Shown: positions 1 through 8,500, counted from the stretch's first letter. The stretch is DNA of 18,524 bases from Actinobacteria bacterium UBA4719 (GCA_002404345.1 DHJN01000135.1:1977-20500); one strand, 5' to 3'. Notes: generated by a model not told the origin, from the sequence alone. Numbers and translations are program-made.

Positions 1-31
1 GCGGGTCAGCCGCAGGTTTGCGGTCAGCCGC
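1..31. repeat. Direct repeat spanning the SIS-gene stop codon
   Basis: GCGGGTCAGCCGC (1-13) recurs as GCGGTCAGCCGC (20-31), separated by six bases. The second copy contains the TGA stop (24-26, read on the minus strand) of the SIS-domain gene, so the other copy supplies a second TGA just downstream. The window edge prevents seeing whether more copies follow. Confidence 0.6.
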
Positions 32-1208
32 GCGTGCGATCCCGAAGATCAGCGACGTGAGGGGACACGGCTGGGTCGAGGCCCAGGCCGATCGCAAGGT
101 ACGTCGCCGCAAAATCTGTCTGGGCGATCTGACCAGCCAGCCGCACCAACGGATGGCCCGGCTCCGCGACCACGATCGAGACCCGAACACCGGCGTCGTA
201 TGCCGTCTGCAGCACCGCGTCGGTCAACGCCTCGGCGTCGGCCTGCTCCCTGGTCAGCGTCGTCGGAGGCGCATCGCGCAGCAGCAACAAGCCAAGACGT
301 GGCTGGGCCGGACCGTCCAGGAACGGATCGGCGAAGATGTCATGCGCGGACTGCCGAACGCCGATCCCACGACCGCCGCCGGCCGTGAACGGCCCGTCGA
401 AGCTGGCCACGATCTGGGAGGCGGCATCGGGGAGCTCACCCGAGGTGGCCGGAATACGGGCTGTGCGTGCCAGCATCGAGGCTGCCCGCCACGCCGCCAC
501 GCCGTTGAGCGGGCCGTCGCCCAGCACGACGGGAATGGTCTCGGCCAGCTGCATCGCCAGGATCTTGGCGGGATTGACGAACGACTCCGAGGTCGGACGG
601 CATGCTTCGGCGTGTTGATCCAGCCGGTCAGCCGTATCGAACAAGGCCGACTCGCCAGCCTCGATCAGCCCCAGCTCATCGGCTGCCAGGACGACCGGCG
701 TGAGTAGCGACCACAAGGCGGTTCGCGACGAGGTTCGGCCATGTCCCACGTCGATGTGCACGCCCCGGGCACGCGCGCAGACATCTGCCAGCGGGGAGTC
801 GGCAGCACCCACCGTCAGCAAGGAGGCGCCACGGCGCGCGGCCTCTGCCGCCACGGCAAGCGGACCCGGTGCCCGTCCCGAAAGGGACACGGCCACCACG
901 AGATCCAGCGGGCCGACCCAGCCGGGAAGCGGCAGGTTGCGTCGAACGCTGACGGGCACCGGAGATCCCGGCTCGGCCAACAGCTCGAGCACGTCGGCCA
1001 CGACGGCCGAGCCGCCCAGAGACGCCACCAGGACGGACCGCGGGAGGTCACCGCCGCCCACGCGTTCGATCCCTGCCTCATGTGACAACGTGATGGCCTG
1101 GCGAACCTGAGCCCCGGCCGTCGCCAACGCCAACAGGGTCTGGCGGGAGTCGCACTTTACGATGTGGTCAGGATCGTTCAGGAGTGCTTCGTCGAGCAGG
1201 GGTGCCAT
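24..1208 (-). CDS. SIS-domain protein, phosphoglucose/phosphomannose isomerase-like
   Basis: The 394-aa protein resembles the bifunctional phosphoglucose/phosphomannose isomerase family of SIS-fold enzymes, which interconvert fructose-6-P with glucose-6-P or mannose-6-P in the cytosol. The first SIS half shows ASLGGSAVVADVL (about 62-74) and VVAVSLSGRAPGPL (about 104-117). The second half carries the family-like stretch RIPATSGELPDAASQ (251-265), where the Glu expected in the active site is present (E258) but the His that normally follows it is not seen. It lies third in the operon manB - Trm112-like - this gene, 15 nt after the Trm112 stop, and mannose-6-P would be the ManB substrate. The ATG at 1208 lacks a strong Shine-Dalgarno, so translational coupling is likely. 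It corresponds by position to mycobacterial Rv3256c. The fold and family are secure; catalytic activity is uncertain. Confidence 0.85.
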   Translation of the reverse strand: MAPLLDEALLNDPDHIVKCDSRQTLLALATAGAQVRQAITLSHEAGIERVGGGDLPRSVLVASLGGSAVVADVLELLAEPGSPVPVSVRRNLPLPGWVGPLDLVVAVSLSGRAPGPLAVAAEAARRGASLLTVGAADSPLADVCARARGVHIDVGHGRTSSRTALWSLLTPVVLAADELGLIEAGESALFDTADRLDQHAEACRPTSESFVNPAKILAMQLAETIPVVLGDGPLNGVAAWRAASMLARTARIPATSGELPDAASQIVASFDGPFTAGGGRGIGVRQSAHDIFADPFLDGPAQPRLGLLLLRDAPPTTLTREQADAEALTDAVLQTAYDAGVRVSIVVAEPGHPLVRLAGQIAQTDFAATYLAIGLGLDPAVSPHVADLRDRTRG

Positions 1209-1223
1209 GGCCGAACCGCCGAA

Positions 1224-1463
1224 TCAGCCTGCGAGTGAACGGGATTCGTCGACGAGGAGCACCGGGATGCCGTCGTCGATGCGATACGCCCGGCGGCACT
1301 GCGGACTCGTGCAGTGCAGCTCTGGGCCACCGGGACCGGACTCGTCGGACAGCGTGGACCGGCACTGCGGACAACGCAGGATCTCTCGCAGCCACGGCTC
1401 GATCTGGGTGGCAGAAGAAGCGGAAGCAGCATCAGAACCAGCCGGCTGGGTCTCTTCGGACAT
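1224..1463 (-). CDS. Trm112-family small zinc-binding protein
   Basis: A 79-aa protein with a Ser/Ala-rich N-terminal tail of about 20 residues followed by a Trm112-like zinc module. Four cysteines (C31, C34, C51, C56) form a CxxC...CxxxxC pattern, followed by the hallmark DGIPVLLVDE (64-73). In eukaryotes Trm112 activates tRNA, rRNA and protein methyltransferases; the actinobacterial partner at this locus is unknown. The start is supported by GAGGAG eight bases upstream of the ATG. It sits between manB (12 nt) and the SIS gene (15 nt), so it is almost certainly co-transcribed with both. Whether it helps either neighbour is inference. Confidence 0.85.
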   Translation of the reverse strand: MSEETQPAGSDAASASSATQIEPWLREILRCPQCRSTLSDESGPGGPELHCTSPQCRRAYRIDDGIPVLLVDESRSLAG

Positions 1464-1475
1464 CGGGTTGTCTCC

Positions 1476-3020
1476 TCACAGGATCGACAGAACATCATCT
1501 CGCACTCGTGCCATTGTCGCCTCATCGCAGGCCTCGACATTGAGCCGCAACAGGGGTTCGGTGTTGCTTGGTCGCAGGTTGAACCACCACATCGGGTCCC
1601 CCCGATGGGTCACCGTCATACCGTCCAGCTCATCAAACTCCACGTCCCGCCCCTGTGCCCGCGCCCACCCCTGAGCCCACGCCCGTACCTCAGCGGTGGC
1701 ACCGCGGACATCGGCGACGGTCGAGTTGATCTCGCCGGAGGCGACGTACCGGCTGAATCCCGCGACCAGCTCCGAGAGGGGCCTCGACTGTTCACCCAGC
1801 GCTGCCAGGACATGCATCGCGGCGAGCATCCCGGTGTCGGCGAACCAGAAGTCACGGAAGTAGTAGTGAGCCGAGTGCTCGCCGCCAAAAACCGCCTGAT
1901 GGCGCGCCATCTCACCCTTGACGAATGAATGCCCCACCCGGGTCCGGACGGCGGTCGCGCCCGCCTCCGCGATGAGCTCCGGCACCGCCGCGGACGAGAT
2001 CACGTTGTAGACGACGGTCGCGTGGCGGCCGGCAGCGCGTTCCTTGGCGACCTCGCGCGTCCCCACCAGCGCAGTGATCGCGGACGGGCTGACCGGCTCG
2101 CCCCGCTCGTCCACCACGAAACAGCGATCAGCATCACCGTCGAATGCGAGGCCGAGGTCGGCGCCGTGTGCGATGACCGCCGCCTGAAGGTCGCGCAGGT
2201 TCTCGGGCTCGAGCGGGTTGGCCTCGTGGTTGGGGAACGTTCCGTCCAGCTCGAAGTACAGCGGTATGACGGTCAGCGGCAAGCGGGGCAATCCGGCTTG
2301 GGTGCCCCCGCCCTTGGGGCCCGACTCCGCGCTCGCTCCGGTCCTCGCTGCGCTGCGATCCTCACTCGCTGTCGTCGAACCCAGCACCGCGGGCACGGTG
2401 TGACCGCCCATGCCGTTGCCGGCATCGACCACCACGGTCAGCGGCCTCAGGTCGCGGAGGTCGACCAGCCCCCTCAGGAACTGCGTGTAGTCAGCAAGCA
2501 CGTCCCGTTCGGTGATGGTCCCGGGGGCAGCCTGCGTCGTGGACGGCGAAGAGCCGGCGGATGCGTCGGCCGCCGGACTGGCGGGCGCCTCGTCGGCGTC
2601 GAGCAGGGACTGAGCCAGATCGCGGATCTGGCTCAGTCCAGTGTCCTGGCCGACCGGGCGCGCGCCCGAGCGGCAGAGCTTGATGCCGTTGTACTGCGCC
2701 GGGTTGTGGCTGGCCGTGAACATCGCACCAGGTACGTCGAGCGCGCCGCTTGCGTAGTACAGGCCGTCGGTGGAGCACAGCCCGATCAGGGTGACGTCCA
2801 GGCCGTGGGCGGCGACCCCGGCCGCGAAGGCCCGCGACAGGCCGGGCGAGGACGAGCGCATGTCGTGTCCCACCACGATCGAGGTCGCACCATCCGGGGA
2901 GGCGACGACCTGCGCGAACGCCGATCCGATCGCGAAGGCGACGGCGTCGTTCAGCTGCTGCGGCACCAGGCCGCGTACGTCATACGCCTTGATGAATTCG
3001 GACAGTCTGGGCGCGCTCAC
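1476..3020 (-). CDS. manB: Phosphomannomutase/phosphoglucomutase ManB
   Basis: This alpha-D-phosphohexomutase converts mannose-6-P to mannose-1-P (and probably glucose-6-P to glucose-1-P), feeding GDP-mannose for cell-envelope mannosides. All four family motifs are visible: the phosphoserine loop TASHNP (S104), the metal loop DGDADR (294-299), the sugar loop GGEHSAHYYF (379-388) and the phosphate loop RPSNTEP (483-489). At 514 aa it is longer than the usual 450-470. The excess lies in two low-complexity insertions, about 143-168 (Ala/Ser/Pro-rich) and about 215-247 (SEDRSAARTGAS and following residues), which fall between rather than inside catalytic motifs. The GTG start is chosen because MSAPRLSEFIKAYDVRG matches the family N-terminus and a TAGGCT hexamer lies 7 nt upstream, suggesting a leaderless mRNA. 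It heads the operon with the Trm112-like and SIS genes. Confidence 0.95.
   Translation of the reverse strand: MSAPRLSEFIKAYDVRGLVPQQLNDAVAFAIGSAFAQVVASPDGATSIVVGHDMRSSSPGLSRAFAAGVAAHGLDVTLIGLCSTDGLYYASGALDVPGAMFTASHNPAQYNGIKLCRSGARPVGQDTGLSQIRDLAQSLLDADEAPASPAADASAGSSPSTTQAAPGTITERDVLADYTQFLRGLVDLRDLRPLTVVVDAGNGMGGHTVPAVLGSTTASEDRSAARTGASAESGPKGGGTQAGLPRLPLTVIPLYFELDGTFPNHEANPLEPENLRDLQAAVIAHGADLGLAFDGDADRCFVVDERGEPVSPSAITALVGTREVAKERAAGRHATVVYNVISSAAVPELIAEAGATAVRTRVGHSFVKGEMARHQAVFGGEHSAHYYFRDFWFADTGMLAAMHVLAALGEQSRPLSELVAGFSRYVASGEINSTVADVRGATAEVRAWAQGWARAQGRDVEFDELDGMTVTHRGDPMWWFNLRPSNTEPLLRLNVEACDEATMARVRDDVLSIL
2323..2376. repeat. REP-like purine-biased insert inside manB
   Basis: On the minus strand this segment is built from AGCGAG-type subrepeats (GCGAGTGAGGATCGC, then GCAGCGAGGACCGGAGCGAG). 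It encodes the in-frame low-complexity stretch SEDRSAARTGASAESG of ManB, in a place where the family normally runs straight from the HTVPAVLG segment to the VIPLYFELDGTFP segment. It looks like a short repetitive element inserted in frame between two mutase domains. Its copy number elsewhere in the genome cannot be seen here. Confidence 0.5.
2607..2639. repeat. Perfect 15-bp inverted repeat inside manB
   Basis: Arms GGACTGAGCCAGATC (2607-2621) and GATCTGGCTCAGTCC (2625-2639) are exact reverse complements around a 3-nt GCG loop. The element encodes residues 128-138 of ManB (GLSQIRDLAQS), just before the first low-complexity insertion. It would form a strong hairpin in the manB transcript. Confidence 0.85.
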
Positions 3021-3027
3021 GCGACAG

Positions 3028-3033
3028 AGCCTA
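3028..3033 (-). promoter_or_regulatory. Leaderless -10 element of manB
   Basis: TAGGCT on the minus strand ends 7 nt before the manB GTG, and no Shine-Dalgarno is present. This is the spacing of a leaderless actinobacterial promoter. No clear -35 is seen. The hexamer lies in the most diverged copy of the 17-bp tandem repeat described next. Confidence 0.55.
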
Positions 3034-3078
3034 TCTATTTCGCAGGCCTACCTATCGCGCAGGCCTACCTATCGCGCA
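3028..3078. repeat. Three tandem 17-bp repeats at the DUF3499/manB junction
   Basis: Units 3028-3044, 3045-3061 and 3062-3078; the last two are identical (GGCCTACCTATCGCGCA) and the first differs at about four positions. The 3062-3078 unit contains the DUF3499 stop codon and its last codons (LRDR). The 3028-3044 unit contains the manB -10 hexamer. The array therefore joins one gene end to the next gene's promoter. Confidence 0.85.
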
Positions 3079-3448
3079 GGATGCGCAGGTGGCCGCGGCG
3101 GCCGGTCTCGATGGTGCCGTTCATCTCAGCTTCGGATCGCGCTCCCACCGCCGCCACGGCACCGGAGCCCTGACGAGGCCGGCCGGCCTCGCGCACCGCA
3201 TCGGCCAGCGCCAGCAGGTCATCCTGTGTGGGGCCGGGGTCCACGAACTCCGTCGCGAGGCGGATGACGTCCCAGCCACGCGGCACGGTCAGGCCTTCGG
3301 CATGCACCACGCACAGGTCGTAGGTGTGCGGCTCCGCATAGGTTGCCAGGGGCCCCAGCACCGCAGTCTGGTCGGAATAGTCGTAGGTCAACGTCGCGAT
3401 GGCACCGCCAGAGCAGGCGGTACGGGAGCATTGGCGCGACAGTCTCAC
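3065..3448 (-). CDS. DUF3499 family protein
   Basis: A 127-aa protein matching DUF3499, an actinobacterial family of unknown function found next to manB. The diagnostic N-terminus is present: SRQCSRTACSGGAIATLTYDY, then TAVLGPLATYAEPHTYDLC, then the LTVPRGWDVIRLATEF segment. C7, C12, C46 and H49 are placed like a zinc-ribbon ligand set, which is inference from spacing. The C-terminal third (about 88-127) is low-complexity and basic. The GTG start is supported by the conserved N-terminal residues and by TAGGGT six nt upstream, indicating leaderless initiation. It is divergent from the metallopeptidase-like gene and lies 44 nt upstream of manB, so read-through into the manB operon is possible. 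Confidence 0.9.
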   Translation of the reverse strand: MRLSRQCSRTACSGGAIATLTYDYSDQTAVLGPLATYAEPHTYDLCVVHAEGLTVPRGWDVIRLATEFVDPGPTQDDLLALADAVREAGRPRQGSGAVAAVGARSEAEMNGTIETGRRGHLRILRDR

Positions 3449-3454
3449 GGATGG

Positions 3455-3460
3455 ACCCTA
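3455..3460 (-). promoter_or_regulatory. Leaderless -10 element of the DUF3499 gene
   Basis: TAGGGT (minus strand) ends 6 nt before the GTG at 3448, with no ribosome-binding site between. No convincing -35 is seen. Confidence 0.55.
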
Positions 3461-3470
3461 TTCCCCGACA

Positions 3471-3481
3471 CCGGAGTCCGG
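3471..3481. promoter_or_regulatory. Palindrome between two divergent promoters
   Basis: CCGGA-G-TCCGG is a perfect 11-bp palindrome. Its centre (3476) lies almost midway between the two divergent -10 hexamers (3455-3460 and 3496-3501), where both -35 regions would fall. This makes it a candidate shared operator; no regulator is known. Confidence 0.35.
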
Positions 3482-3495
3482 CACACACCACGCCG

Positions 3496-3501
3496 TAGAC
3501 T
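3496..3501 (+). promoter_or_regulatory. Leaderless -10 element of the metallopeptidase-like gene
   Basis: TAGACT is followed by exactly six bases (GGCGCC) and the ATG at 3508, leaving no room for a Shine-Dalgarno. Confidence 0.6.
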
Positions 3502-3507
3502 GGCGCC

Positions 3508-3945
3508 ATGGCCTCCGCGAGTGCACCTTTTCGCCCTCGTCGAGATCGTCACGGCCGGGGCCAGCGCGGCCCGTTGGCATGGCCACCCGTGCCGGCAATG
3601 GCGACCCGAGCCGAGCAGTTCGACGAGCTCGTGCTTGACGCCGCAAGCCGCATGGAGCAGCGCGCCGGCAAGGCGTTCGGCGATGTGGAGTTCGCGGTCG
3701 AGGACGTACCGCCCAGCGACCCCGCTCCATGGGAGTCCTCGGATGTGCCCCTTGGCCGTCTGTTTGCCGCCCAGGGCAAGATGCCGGCTCGCATCGTGGT
3801 CTACCGGCGGCCGGTCGAGACCCGGACCACCGACGCTCGCGAGCTCGCCGCCCTGATCAACGACGTCGTCGTCGAGCAGGTGGCCTCATTGTTGGGTGTC
3901 GACCCTCACGACCTCGATACCGGATATGACCCCGACGACAACTGA
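3508..3945 (+). CDS. Metallopeptidase-family (zincin-like) protein without HExxH
   Basis: The 145-aa protein matches the short zincin-like metallopeptidase family found beside DUF3499 in actinobacteria (position of Rv3259). Visible features are a basic N-terminus (FRPRRDRHGRGQRGPLAWPP), then RAEQFDELVLDAASRME (34-50), VEFAVEDVPP (60-69) and ARIVVYRRPVETR (94-106). The helix that carries HExxH in active relatives reads INDVVVEQVASLLGVDP here (117-133), so the catalytic His-Glu is replaced by Asn-Asp and the second His is absent. A peptidase role is therefore unlikely; a structural or regulatory role is inference. The start follows a leaderless -10 six nt upstream. ATG codons at 3571 and 3598 are alternatives, but the basic N-terminus resembles family members as I know them. 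Confidence 0.85.
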   Translation: MASASAPFRPRRDRHGRGQRGPLAWPPVPAMATRAEQFDELVLDAASRMEQRAGKAFGDVEFAVEDVPPSDPAPWESSDVPLGRLFAAQGKMPARIVVYRRPVETRTTDARELAALINDVVVEQVASLLGVDPHDLDTGYDPDDN

Positions 3946-3946
3946 T

Positions 3947-4035
3947 GCCAAACCTAGGGACTGTGCGCCCGTTATTCTGCCAAACCTAGGGACCGTGGGC
4001 ACGGTTTACCGGCAAACCTGGGGACTGTGCGCCCG
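3947..4035. repeat. Three tandem ~32-bp repeats between convergent genes
   Basis: The core GCCAAACCTAGGGAC followed by a GTGCGCCCG-like half occurs at 3947, 3979 and about 4011, with period 32-33. Copies 1 and 3 share GGGACTGTGCGCCCG; copy 2 instead reads ACCGTG-GG-CACGGT (3992-4005), a small hairpin. The array fills nearly all of the space between the metallopeptidase-like and DUF5719 stop codons. A termination role is possible, but no U-tract is present. Confidence 0.85.
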
Positions 4036-4048
4036 ATAGGGAGCGCGG

Positions 4049-5527
4049 CTAGTCACGCTGTTCGCGCAGTGGCGAAGGGGTAGTGGACAGCGTAAGGTCC
4101 GCCAGTGGGGTAAGGCTCAACAGCACTCCCCCGATGTCTGTGACGCTCGTGAGAACGGCGGCCCGGACGAGCCCGGTCCGGGACCTGACCCAAACCGACG
4201 TTGCGCCGTCCAACGCCAGCGTGGACACCGAATCCGCACCAATGGCAACCTCTTTCGTGCTGACCCGGCCACCCGCCCCCACGGTTGTCACCAGAACCGA
4301 TGCGGGATGCCCTGTCGCCGCAAGGTCCAGGCGGTCAATGAGCCCCTTGACCTCCGCTGCGGGCAAAGCCATACCGGCCAACGTCCGGATCGGCGAAGAG
4401 GCAACGGACCAGGCCAGGTCCGAGGGCGCACCCGCCGCCCTACGTCGGTCGACCATCGCTGCGGCAACCACCGGAACGTCGGCACGAACCTGCACGGCGT
4501 ACGCACCGGGCGCCAGTGAGCTGAGATCGATGTCCCTGGTGCAGTGACCCGCCACACGCGTCACACCGCCGGACGGCAAGGCTTTTGGCCCGCGCGCAGT
4601 CAGTACCCGCGACTCGACGACCGCCTCCCGGTCCCCGGGCACGGCGATGCGCAAGATCGCTCGACCCTCGATCGGGACAGCTGCCATGACCTGCTCGCGG
4701 GCCGGCGCTGCGGTCGACCCGGTGTCGTCGCCTCCGCGCGGAACGACCCCATCGAGCCAGGTGTCGCTCAGGACTGCGGCAACTTCACCACCGTGGGCCG
4801 TGACGTGAACGGCCGGCGATCGCTCCGACCCGGCGATCGCATTGATCAGGACCACCGTGCGGGCGTACCCTCCCACGACCAGAGCCTGGCCGTTGGGTGA
4901 CTGGATCGGACCCTTGACTCCGAGGACGTTGAGATCGACAGTCACGGGGTTCGGCCCGGGGTTGGTCAGGACCAGACGTTCCCGACGCCCGGGGTCGGCA
5001 CCTCCGGCGATGAGCCACGAGGAGGCGGCCGCCGGCATACAGGCGGCTGTGACCAACCCCCGGCTACCACCGGACTTGGTCCAGGACCATTGTGTGGCAA
5101 CGGTTCCCGGTGCCATCGCGCCAGCCCCTGTGATCAAGACGGACTGCGCCACGGAGATCTGGCCCGAGACGACCTGGCCGCGAACGGTGGCCGGCGCGGG
5201 CCACTTTCCACCCGAAGGAAGTCCGCTGATCGTGACCGAGCCGGCGGCATGAGCGGTGGCGAAGCCTGCAGGCAACGACGCCGCCGGGGCGGTCACGGCC
5301 GTCGCCGAAACGGTCTGTGCCAACAAGTTCGGCAGGCCCGCGATGCCGAGCGCCTCCGGGCCCGGGCAGATCGACTGGGTCACCGTGACTGGCTCAGAGT
5401 GAGCCTTCGGTGCCGGTCCGGGACGGGTCTGCTGCGCCACGTTGATGGGTCCTGACACGTAGGTGGCACCAAGGACCATCCCTGCGCCGACCGCGACGAC
5501 CGCCAGCGAGCGCCGTGGGCCTCTCAA
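4049..5527 (-). CDS. DUF5719 family envelope protein
   Basis: A 492-aa protein of the DUF5719 family, which in actinobacteria follows a large GT2 glycosyltransferase; its function is unknown. The N-terminus is short and basic (MRGPRRS), followed by one hydrophobic segment (LAVVAVGAGMVLGATYVSG, about 8-26), predicting an exported, membrane-anchored protein. The rest is Ala/Gly/Val-rich beta-type sequence, including VLTNPGPNPVTVDLNVLG, typical of Ig-like folds. I place the start at the TTG at 5527: it overlaps the glycosyltransferase stop as TTGA and has GGAGG five nt upstream. The frame stays open to 5611, but a longer start would run about 85 nt into the upstream gene. Tight coupling suggests the two proteins act together. 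Confidence 0.85.
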   Translation of the reverse strand: MRGPRRSLAVVAVGAGMVLGATYVSGPINVAQQTRPGPAPKAHSEPVTVTQSICPGPEALGIAGLPNLLAQTVSATAVTAPAASLPAGFATAHAAGSVTISGLPSGGKWPAPATVRGQVVSGQISVAQSVLITGAGAMAPGTVATQWSWTKSGGSRGLVTAACMPAAASSWLIAGGADPGRRERLVLTNPGPNPVTVDLNVLGVKGPIQSPNGQALVVGGYARTVVLINAIAGSERSPAVHVTAHGGEVAAVLSDTWLDGVVPRGGDDTGSTAAPAREQVMAAVPIEGRAILRIAVPGDREAVVESRVLTARGPKALPSGGVTRVAGHCTRDIDLSSLAPGAYAVQVRADVPVVAAAMVDRRRAAGAPSDLAWSVASSPIRTLAGMALPAAEVKGLIDRLDLAATGHPASVLVTTVGAGGRVSTKEVAIGADSVSTLALDGATSVWVRSRTGLVRAAVLTSVTDIGGVLLSLTPLADLTLSTTPSPLREQRD

Positions 5528-8500
5528 GACGTCCTCCGCGAGCGCGTCGAGCCGACCGGCGCAGCCAGAAACAGCACGACGAGCAGGAGTCCCAACTGCC
5601 CCCAACGCCACCGCTGCTGGGTCGGCGCGAGGGTGATGCTCAGCTCACCGGCGTTGGAGGGCAAGAGGTATGCCGGCTGCTCGCCGCCGGCGACCGCCGC
5701 AAGCTCGCGTCCCGCGAACGTCACCCGCGCGTGGTCTGCCCACTGTGCCGGCTCTGCCACCACCAGTCGGCGCCCGACCAGTCGGCTGGGTTCGCCCAGC
5801 GCGGCTGAGCCGAGGCTGACATCGGTTTGCCCGTGGTCGCCGGTGACGGCGATCGACTGCCGGGGTGCACCCTTGGCGTCCACCAGCCGCAGCCGGGACG
5901 AGATCACCGCGTTCTCACGCGGCAGCACACGCCACAGAATCAGCCCGTGGTCGTCGCTGAGTCTGGTCATCCCCCCGGTCGCGTTCAGCCATGGAACCAG
6001 TGGCTCGGTGGAAGCGCCCCGGAAGGCCACGAAGCCGACGCCTAGATCGGCGAGCGCGTCGCGAGCAGCGTTGGCGGACGTCGCATCCCCTTTGCTGAGC
6101 GTGATCCTGACCGCACGGGCCAACGATGGGTCCGGTGCGATGACGGCACCTGGGAGATCGCGAACAACCGGGCCGGGCTCTCTGCCCACCAGCCGGTAGC
6201 CGATGGTGTCTGCATCCCTGGTCAGGACAAGGAGTCGGTTGCCCGAGGGACCGTTGGCCTGATCTGCAGCAACAGCAGGGGTGTTGGGCACCTTGCCGGT
6301 CAGCTCATCGCCGACCCCGAACCACCCCGCCATCGCGACACTGGCCCCGACTCCAAGGACAGCCGCCGCCACAACGGGGGCAACCAGGATCTGACGCCAA
6401 CCGAAGCCAAAGCGTGAGAGCCGACCCGAGAGCCCGCCGACGCCGAGAACCGCGGCTCCGATCAACGCCAACGCCGCAAGGTCGAGACCTGTGCCTGCCC
6501 ACACGGTGACCGGGCCGCCCGCACCCGCCAGGCCCTGCGGAACCAGGCCGATGATGATGCGCGGTGACGCCACACCCACAGCCAGACCGGTCACCGTGAG
6601 CACCGCGAGCACCGTCATCGCCCTTGAGTCGACCTCGCGCCGCGACATGGCCAGGACACCCGCCAGCACGATCGGCGCTGACAGCAGTGCGGGATAGGAA
6701 CCGGGACCGCCGGGGTGCAACAGCCCGAGCTGCCATGGCGCAGCGGCCGCACCCGGCCAGACCGTCAGACCCGGCCCGGTCAGCAGGAGCAGCGGGTTGT
6801 CGACCAGCCGTAAGATCCACGGACCCGACAACCCGATGGGCACCAACAGCAGCACCGCGGCGTGCACCCGGGTCGCACCGTGCCCGACGAGGAGCAGAGC
6901 CAGAGCCGCGAGCGCACCGAACGCCGCGAGCGCCGGGTTGAAGGCACCAGTCACAGCGAGCGCGGCTGCGGCACCGAAGGTAGCCGAGATGCTTGGGGAA
7001 CGCCGTGCGGCACACACGAATCCGGCGGCGACCAGTGGCAACAGGATGTGCGCGACGATGGCACCGAGCCGTCCGCTTGCCGCAGCTGTGGTCAGGGTCG
7101 CCATTGACGCCCAGGCCAATGCCGCCCACGCCCGTGGCCAGGGCGCTCGAGTCGCCACTCGAGCGCCGAGGTATGCCGTCCACGCAGACAGCGGGATGGC
7201 CCCTGCCAGAAGCCAGGCGACCAAGACGCCGACCGAGGACGTCGAGGTGTCGATGAGCGGCAGGTGTTCGAGAACCCGGGCTCCCGCTGACAGGACCGGC
7301 AGATACGGAGCGGACTCGAGAGCATTGCCCAGTCCTGGGCCATGCCATCCATCCAGCCAGGCGTGCCAGAGCCCGGAGGAATCGCTGGACAACGGCAGAA
7401 GCTCGCCGCCAGCGATACCAAGACCGTTCGTGGCGATCAGAGACCCGAGCAGCGAGCGCCAGGTCGCCGCTGCCAACAGGACTCCGGCCATGACCGCCAG
7501 AAAGCCGGGATGGCGAAGGACCCTCGAGCCGAGCCCGCGCGTCAGCCCCTCGAGCGGCTCACCGTCCTGCGAGACCGGCCCCGTCTCCAGTGAAGGCGGG
7601 TTGTCAACACGGCAGTCGGCCGAACGGGCGGACCCGAAGCCCACGGCGTCGTGGATCGTGTCCAGGGTGTGGCGGAAGCCGGCCCCGGGCGAGGCGAACA
7701 GCCCACGCAGGTCGCGGCGTCGGACCCGGCGGATGCCGCGCGAACGCCACCGCGCTGCCATCGGACGCCATGGGGTCGTCAGCGACCCGAGGTCGCCGAG
7801 CTCCGCCCAGGCCCTTTGGGGTCGCTTGACCACGAGGAGAACGCCAGCCGAACCGAGGCTGGCCAGGGCGATCCAGAGCGCCAGGAAAGGCACGGCATAC
7901 GGGGAGCATCTGGCGAGGGCAACCTGACGACCATGGCAGCGGTCACGGCGCCGGGCGGCGTCTGCGGAAAGTTCAGGGGAACGTTGACCGCTTGTGGACG
8001 CCGCAGCCTCACGCATCCGGGCCCTGGGCTCGACGACGACCCGGTGACCGGCCAGGTGCGCCCGCCAGCAGAGGTCCAGGTCATCGCGGAACTGACCGAA
8101 CGCAGGGTCGAAGCCGCCGAGAGAGTCAAAGACATCGCGACGGATGAGCATTCCCGAGGTGCTGACGGCCAGTACGTCGGTGCGGTGGTCGTGCTGTCCC
8201 TGGTCGGGCTCGCCCCTGACGGGACCTCCCGCGCGGCGGCCGGAGCGGGTGATCGCCGGCCCAACCTCGAGCAGTCGGGAGGGGTCGTCCCAGGTGGTGA
8301 GCTTGGGGCCGGCGACGCCCACGGACGGTGATCGACGGGCCGCATCGAGCAGATGGGCCAATGCCTGCGGAGCGGCGGCGCTGTCGTCGTGCAGCAGCCA
8401 CAACCATTGCGCGCTCGTGGAAACCTGGGACAACCCCGAGCCGGCGGACAGCTGCTCGACCGCGCGACCCACAGCCTCACCAAAGGTGCTCTCCCTGGGC

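Noticed and set aside
1929..3173. Long plus-strand open frame (414 codons) antisense to manB
   Set aside because: Its translation is Arg/Gly-rich with no family signature, and the opposite strand encodes a complete ManB with all catalytic motifs. It is a high-GC shadow frame.
6305..7348. Long same-strand frame (347 codons) inside the glycosyltransferase gene
   Set aside because: Out of frame with the membrane region of the glycosyltransferase and low-complexity in composition; no independent evidence of coding.
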